Assembly (NCBI GenBank): GCA_902494555.1
Contig: CABUTR010000003.1
Location: 40,958 to 104,957, forward strand
Direction: 5' to 3'
Origin: an uncultured Collinsella sp.
GTDB lineage: Bacteria; Actinomycetota; Coriobacteriia; Coriobacteriales; Coriobacteriaceae
DNA: 64,000 nt
In this document: positions 58,857 to 64,000 of the stretch, piece after piece
How the letters are laid out: each line of letters starts with the position of its first letter
Position numbering within the stretch: the stretch's first letter is position 1
The notes under the pieces: model-generated
Seen by the model: only the letters and a program-made list of their open reading frames with translations
What the model was told of the DNA's origin: nothing
Database searches by the model: none
Program-made: the position numbers and the translations under genes

Positions 58857-59392
58857 TAACCTTGTTTATTGTTGCGCAGCTATAAAAAACCACCAGCGGG
58901 GATTCGGTGTGCGGCCCAATCGGACTCCCAAAAGGTTCTATTTGAGACTGGCAAGCTTTGTGTTGTTGGCACTTCGACAGCGCTCTTTATTCCAACATGG
59001 AGCCTCGCAGTTTGAGTCGACTTGCCTCTGGAAGGTCCGATCTTAACTTGATTTAGGATGAAAACAGATTACAGGCGCGCTCCTCTAGAAAGAAAGGAAA
59101 CCAATCGCCGCCTTTCACCAGGAAAGTTTTTATAGCCCACCTCGAGCAAAATGAAAGATGCGAGAGCGATTGGGGAACAACGCGAATCTCCCCTTTTGGG
59201 TGGAAGCGAGCCTTCAGCCACCGGCGAACGACTCGCCCTGGTCAGAATCTGGAAGTGGTGCCGGGCCGCTTGGGCCTCCCCGGTGACTTCGTGGGGCTTA
59301 CCTGCCTGACGTCGAGGAGTACATCCGCAAGATTCGTTCCCTATGCCGTTTGCTCTCACGCCCGCCTTAGTTCCAAGTCGGGCGAGCCGCCG
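58857..59392. other. Upstream region of the maturase, no gene found
   Basis: About 530 bases between the maturase start and the right repeat copy. An open frame on the minus strand at 59069-59359 lacks any family resemblance and a ribosome site. A short coding-like stretch on the plus strand (A-Y-L-P-D-V-E-E-Y-I-R-K-I-R) ends at 59359 after an upstream stop and may be a gene tail. The peptide cluster promoter must lie here, but I cannot place it. Confidence 0.4.
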
Positions 59393-59816
59393 CGCTCATG
59401 CGACCCGTGGCGGCGACACGTCGACGCCGCGCTCGCTGAGCACATCTTCGGTCGCGGGCGAGCACGAGGTCGCGCCGGCGCATCCGCTGGGACTGCTGTG
59501 CGTGCAAAACGGCTACGTGGTGAGCGTCCCGCGCTGGATTCAGCCGAGTGAGGAAGGCGTTGAGATCGGCGCGCTGGCAACGGGGGAGGGCGGCATCACC
59601 GACGACGTCTCGGCCCGCCATGCCCATATCTGGTGCGACGAGTCTGGCGCATGGTTTGTCGAGGACCTGTCGTCCACTAACGGCACCGTGGTGGTAAACG
59701 GGGCCACGAGTGTGTGTATTCAAGTAGAGCCCGGCCGCTCCGCCCAGCTCAACCCCGGCGACGAGCTCAAACTCGGCGAATCCACCACCTACGCCATCCT
59801 GCTCGGCGCCCTCTAG
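59393..59816 (+). pseudogene. Truncated FHA-domain gene
   Basis: The last about 140 codons of a gene homologous to 52142-53080: A-H-A-T-R-G-G-D-T-S-T-P-R-S-L, then the complete FHA domain (S-A-R-H-A-H-I-W, D-L-S-S-T-N-G-T) to the stop. The first 170 codons are absent. The open frame extends upstream to an ATG at 59343, but that stretch has no counterpart in the intact gene, so any protein made would be a free FHA domain of about 157 residues. Confidence 0.82.
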
Positions 59817-59933
59817 CCGGCAGTTAGGGACGTTCCTTTCCTGCCGGTACTTGGGGACACTCCTTGGCGCGTCAGAGCCAGTCGTCCGGGGATGGAGGGA
59901 CCATTCTGGCCTTTGGCGGTCACCCGAGGTAAA
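59393..59933 (+). repeat. Homeologous direct repeat, right copy
   Basis: Partner of 52650-53197, same orientation. It contains the end of an FHA gene and the same downstream palindrome (59816-59847). Differences are mostly third-codon changes plus a four-codon change around the D-E-S-G-A-W-F stretch, so this is a separately evolved allele, not a recent tandem copy. Confidence 0.9.
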
Positions 59934-60267
59934 CCTTTACCGCCCGCCTATATTTGTCGAAATTACACTTAACGGCGGGGTACAATAAACCCGCATGCGG
60001 ATTTCCGTTGCGGGCGCTTCCCATCGCCGGGGCGTGCCCGGGAGCATCCGGCATGCGGCCTTTGCGGCGCTCGGTCATGTGCAAGACGGGTAGCTGGGCT
60101 TGTGGAGCGCGTGCAGCCCTCCTCGCCTCGGCATGCCTTCTCTCCACGCCATGTACCTGCTGCTGAGCCTGCCTGCCAGATGATTGGAAGCAACAGCGAA
60201 AATCCCATCACGCCAACATCCCGGCAATCGCCGGGGCCTGTATACCTATATGAGAGGAGAGGGGTAT
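59934..60267 (+). promoter_or_regulatory. Promoter and leader of nifJ
   Basis: No gene is supported in these 334 bases. TACAAT at 59981-59986 is a candidate -10, without a clear -35. About 265 bases of GC-rich, structure-prone leader follow (for example GCCGGGGCGTGCCCGGG). No known riboswitch or T-box was recognised. AGAGGAGAGGGG is the nifJ ribosome site. Confidence 0.4.
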
Positions 60268-63807
<3,540 letters not shown>

Positions 63808-63883
63808 GTCTCCCACCGCAGGATCTGAGGGCTGACCTTCGCGGACGTCCTCGGACATGAAAGAACCCCCGCTGCGCACTACG

Positions 63884-63907
63884 TGAACTGCACCCCAAAA
63901 CTTGGAC
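63884..63907 (-). repeat. Terminal inverted repeat of an IS3-family element
   Basis: TGAACTGCACCCCAAAACTT resembles the IS150-group end consensus. It lies 15 bases outside the stop codon of the transposase reading frame below and marks the left end of an insertion sequence that runs out of the window. Confidence 0.75.
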
Positions 63908-63921
63908 GGCTTAAATAAAAA

Positions 63922-64000
63922 CTACGCCGCAAGGGACTGTCTCCGGAACTCCTCCGGGGTCAGTCCCTTCAGTTTAACCTGGCGCCTCCTCGTGTTCCAA
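63922..64000 (-). mobile_element. IS3-family transposase, 3' end
   Basis: The last 26 codons of a transposase on the minus strand: N-T-R-R-R-Q-V-K-L-K-G-L-T-P-E-E-F-R-R-Q, then S-L-A-A and a TAG stop. The K-L-K-G-L-T/S-P-x-x-[FY]-R segment is the C-terminal signature of IS150-type (IS3 family OrfB) integrases. The rest lies beyond the window. Confidence 0.88.

Noticed and set aside
59069..59359. 96-codon minus-strand frame upstream of the maturase
   Set aside because: Arg/Gly-rich composition expected from out-of-frame GC-rich DNA; no start context and no homologous pattern.
60000..60180. GC-rich leader of nifJ as a possible SRP, tmRNA or T-box RNA
   Set aside because: None of the invariant motifs of these RNAs was found; structure alone is expected at this GC content.

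Overview
The window looks like chromosomal DNA of a gut actinobacterium of the class Coriobacteriia, most likely Collinsella or a close relative. This is inferred from the high-GC codon use, the actinobacterial pkn-fha-pstP-rodA-pbpA cell-wall signalling operon, several mannose-family PTS systems, a DUF5692 membrane protein and a large pyruvate:flavodoxin oxidoreductase. No 16S rRNA gene is present to confirm the genus.

Layout. 1-3.2 kb: the 3' end of an aconitase-family hydratase and two divergent paralogous membrane-anchored proteins set in repeat-rich DNA. 3.6-8.2 kb: clpB, a small acidic protein and a single-pass envelope protein. 8.4-13.7 kb: a DUF5692 membrane protein and a TetR regulator facing a 925-residue iron-sulfur/FAD oxidoreductase across a twin operator, then hypA. 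14.0-17.4 kb: a mannose/glucose-type PTS (IIAB, IIC, IID, DUF956). 17.5-19.8 kb: tRNA-Arg(CCT) and decayed genes. 19.8-27.2 kb: a levan/fructose PTS with a GH32 glycosidase and a LevR-type regulator, flanked by duplicated and partly deleted copies of the regulator locus. 27.4-32.8 kb: a fructoselysine (frl)-type Amadori-product operon with its GntR regulator, in which a YfcC-family carrier takes the usual transporter slot. 33.2-43.3 kb: a six-gene minus-strand Ser/Thr kinase, FHA, PP2C and SEDS/PBP operon, in which RodA and the penicillin-binding protein are one polypeptide. 43.4-49.1 kb: a YcxB-like protein, dnaX, a two-gene DUF4160-type unit with a frameshift, ybaB and recR. 49.4-53.1 kb: a second kinase/FHA module with a secreted Ser/Gly-rich partner. 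53.2-59.4 kb: an accessory island with visibly different base composition. 60.3-63.8 kb: nifJ. From 63.9 kb: the end of an IS3-family element.

The most striking content is in the island. A radical SAM/SPASM enzyme is followed on the same strand by two very small, homologous, cysteine-rich peptides (67 and 59 codons) that both begin M/V-K-H-I-H-P and carry repeated C-X2-4-D motifs, then by a 35-residue membrane peptide. This is the architecture of a ranthipeptide (SCIFF/PapA-like thioether RiPP) biosynthetic cluster with an apparently undescribed precursor family. An ABC exporter lies on the opposite strand close by. The island sits between two diverged direct copies (about 0.54 kb each) of the end of an FHA-domain gene, which suggests it arrived by recombination between homologous sequences from different lineages.

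The carbohydrate genes fit together as a gut scavenging set: hexose PTS, fructan cleavage plus fructose PTS, and fructosamine uptake, phosphorylation and deglycation, each next to its own regulator or operator sites.
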